6,832 nucleotides of DNA from Acidobacteriaceae bacterium (GTDB taxonomy: Bacteria; Acidobacteriota; Terriglobia; Terriglobales; Acidobacteriaceae). A program made the position numbers and the translations under genes. Positions 5,916 through 6,832 of the stretch are shown here, one piece after another (the stretch's first letter is position 1; every line of letters begins with the position of its first letter). The notes under the pieces were generated by a model. That model was given only the letters and a program-made list of their open reading frames with translations. It was not told the DNA's origin and searched no databases. Location of the stretch: positions 1 to 6,832 of the forward strand of contig JAUTWY010000366.1 of assembly GCA_030838305.1 (NCBI GenBank), given 5' to 3'.

Positions 5916-6832
5916 CTAGTGCGTCAGCGTGAATTTGTCCCGCAGTTGGATGTTGTCGGAAGAACCGCCAACTAGAATTGTGAACTCACCCGCGTCCGCG
6001 CTCCAATCGCTTTTCTTAACGTCGTAAAAAGAGAAAGCCCGGCGAGCAAGCGTGAGTGTCACGCGCTTGATCTCGCCCGGTTTCAGATTCACTTTCGCAA
6101 ACCCTTTCAGCTCTTTGACTGGCCTTGGAACGCTGGGGTGAGATTCGCCGACATACACTTCCGCAACGTCGGCTCCTTCGCGCAGGCCTGTGTTTTTTAC
6201 ATCAAACGAAACCGTGACAGGCTGGTTCAGATTTCCCGTCTGCGGCGTCACTGACAAATTGGCGTATGCGAAGGTCGTATAGGAAAGGCCATAACCAAAG
6301 GCGAATAACGGCTTGGTTTCAGAGCGATCATAGTGGCGGTATCCTAAAAAGATTCCCTCGGAGTACTGAACGCCCTTCGCTCCTTTTTCAGGATAGTAGC
6401 TGTGATACGTTGGGTTGTCTTCCCATCGTCGCTCGAAGGACGCAGGTAATTTACCGGACGGGCTGTAATCACCAAAAAGAATTTGAGCCAGGGCCGTCCC
6501 TCCCTCCTGGCCCGGATACCATGCATGCAGAATCGCCGGAACACGTTCGCTCCACTGCGTCATATCCACATTCCCGCCAGCGGTGAGCACAACGATTATG
6601 TTCTTGTTGACCGCACTGATTTGCCGGATCAATTCATCTTGACCGCCCGGTAACTGGAAGGTTCGGTCAAAACCCTCGCCCTCCGTCTTCGGATCGAATC
6701 CCACACAGATGACCACGGCGTCAGCCTTTGCGGCGAGAGCCTTGGTTTCGCGTCCAATAGAGGCCTCGGCTCGTGTCACCCCGAAACCCACGATGGCGCT
6801 GCCCACCGCTTCGAAATATTCAAGACGGACTT
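5916..6832 (-). CDS. GH3 beta-glucosidase-type enzyme, C-terminal part (partial)
   Basis: The 304 complete codons visible end at a TAG at 5918-5916 and run off the right edge, so the true start and the N-terminal barrel with the Asp nucleophile are outside. Counting from the edge, residues 1-18 (VRLEYFEAVGSAIVGFGV) resemble the last strands of a PA14 domain, as in GH3 enzymes with a PA14 insertion. The alpha/beta C-terminal domain spans about 22-188. It includes the EGEGFDR motif at 50-56, where E52 is the likely acid/base by analogy with the same motif in other GH3 enzymes, then LPGGQDELI, HAWYPGQEGG and FGYGLSYTTF (178-187). A fibronectin-III-like domain fills about 190-300 (AEVYV, RPVKELKGF, GEFTILVGGSS). 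Family members hydrolyse terminal beta-linked sugars, typically glucose, from oligosaccharides, which would complement the GH30 enzyme. The gap to the GH30 stop is 12 bp and no terminator is visible. The GTG at 6806 is not the real start, because the homologous sequence continues upstream of it. Confidence 0.95.
   Translation of the reverse strand, partial: VRLEYFEAVGSAIVGFGVTRAEASIGRETKALAAKADAVVICVGFDPKTEGEGFDRTFQLPGGQDELIRQISAVNKNIIVVLTAGGNVDMTQWSERVPAILHAWYPGQEGGTALAQILFGDYSPSGKLPASFERRWEDNPTYHSYYPEKGAKGVQYSEGIFLGYRHYDRSETKPLFAFGYGLSYTTFAYANLSVTPQTGNLNQPVTVSFDVKNTGLREGADVAEVYVGESHPSVPRPVKELKGFAKVNLKPGEIKRVTLTLARRAFSFYDVKKSDWSADAGEFTILVGGSSDNIQLRDKFTLTH

Overview
The window looks like part of an Acidobacteriota chromosome (a Terriglobia-type lineage is my best guess). 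The strongest clue is the left-edge gene. It is an Oar-like TonB-dependent receptor with an N-terminal carboxypeptidase-regulatory-like domain, and it has the GGSLGGP and FFFFAWEQYR sequences typical of the large receptor families of that phylum. The sensor kinase, with its long periplasmic beta-rich region, and the Tat-exported GH30 enzyme fit the same assignment. The phylum call is inference from protein style, not from a marker gene.

Layout, left to right. Positions 1-1234 (minus) hold the first 411 residues of the receptor, which runs off the left edge. Positions 1235-1430 are a short gap with a good sigma70-type promoter for the receptor, a leader hairpin and a strong Shine-Dalgarno. Positions 1431-2066 (minus) encode a NarL/FixJ-type response regulator, and 2029-4164 (minus) its histidine kinase; the two overlap by 38 bp. 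Positions 4165-4469 are a non-coding divergent region, fairly AT-rich towards its right end, with several small dyads. Positions 4470-5903 (plus) encode a complete GH30 (glucosylceramidase-like) glycosidase with a twin-arginine signal. After a 12-bp tail-to-tail gap, 5916-6832 (minus) is the C-terminal part of a GH3 beta-glucosidase-type enzyme cut by the right edge; its first visible residues look like the end of an inserted PA14 domain.

Read together, this resembles a small carbohydrate-use locus: an outer-membrane receptor for uptake, two exported or periplasmic beta-glycosidases, and a dedicated two-component system whose sensor faces the periplasm. Unlike a Bacteroidota PUL, no SusD-like gene is visible in the window. 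The idea that the kinase senses a glycan product and that the regulator controls the receptor and/or GH30 is inference from gene order. The least familiar element is the kinase sensor region, which appears to be built from four similar OB-fold-like units. No RNA genes, CRISPR arrays, insertion sequences or signs of recent transfer were seen.
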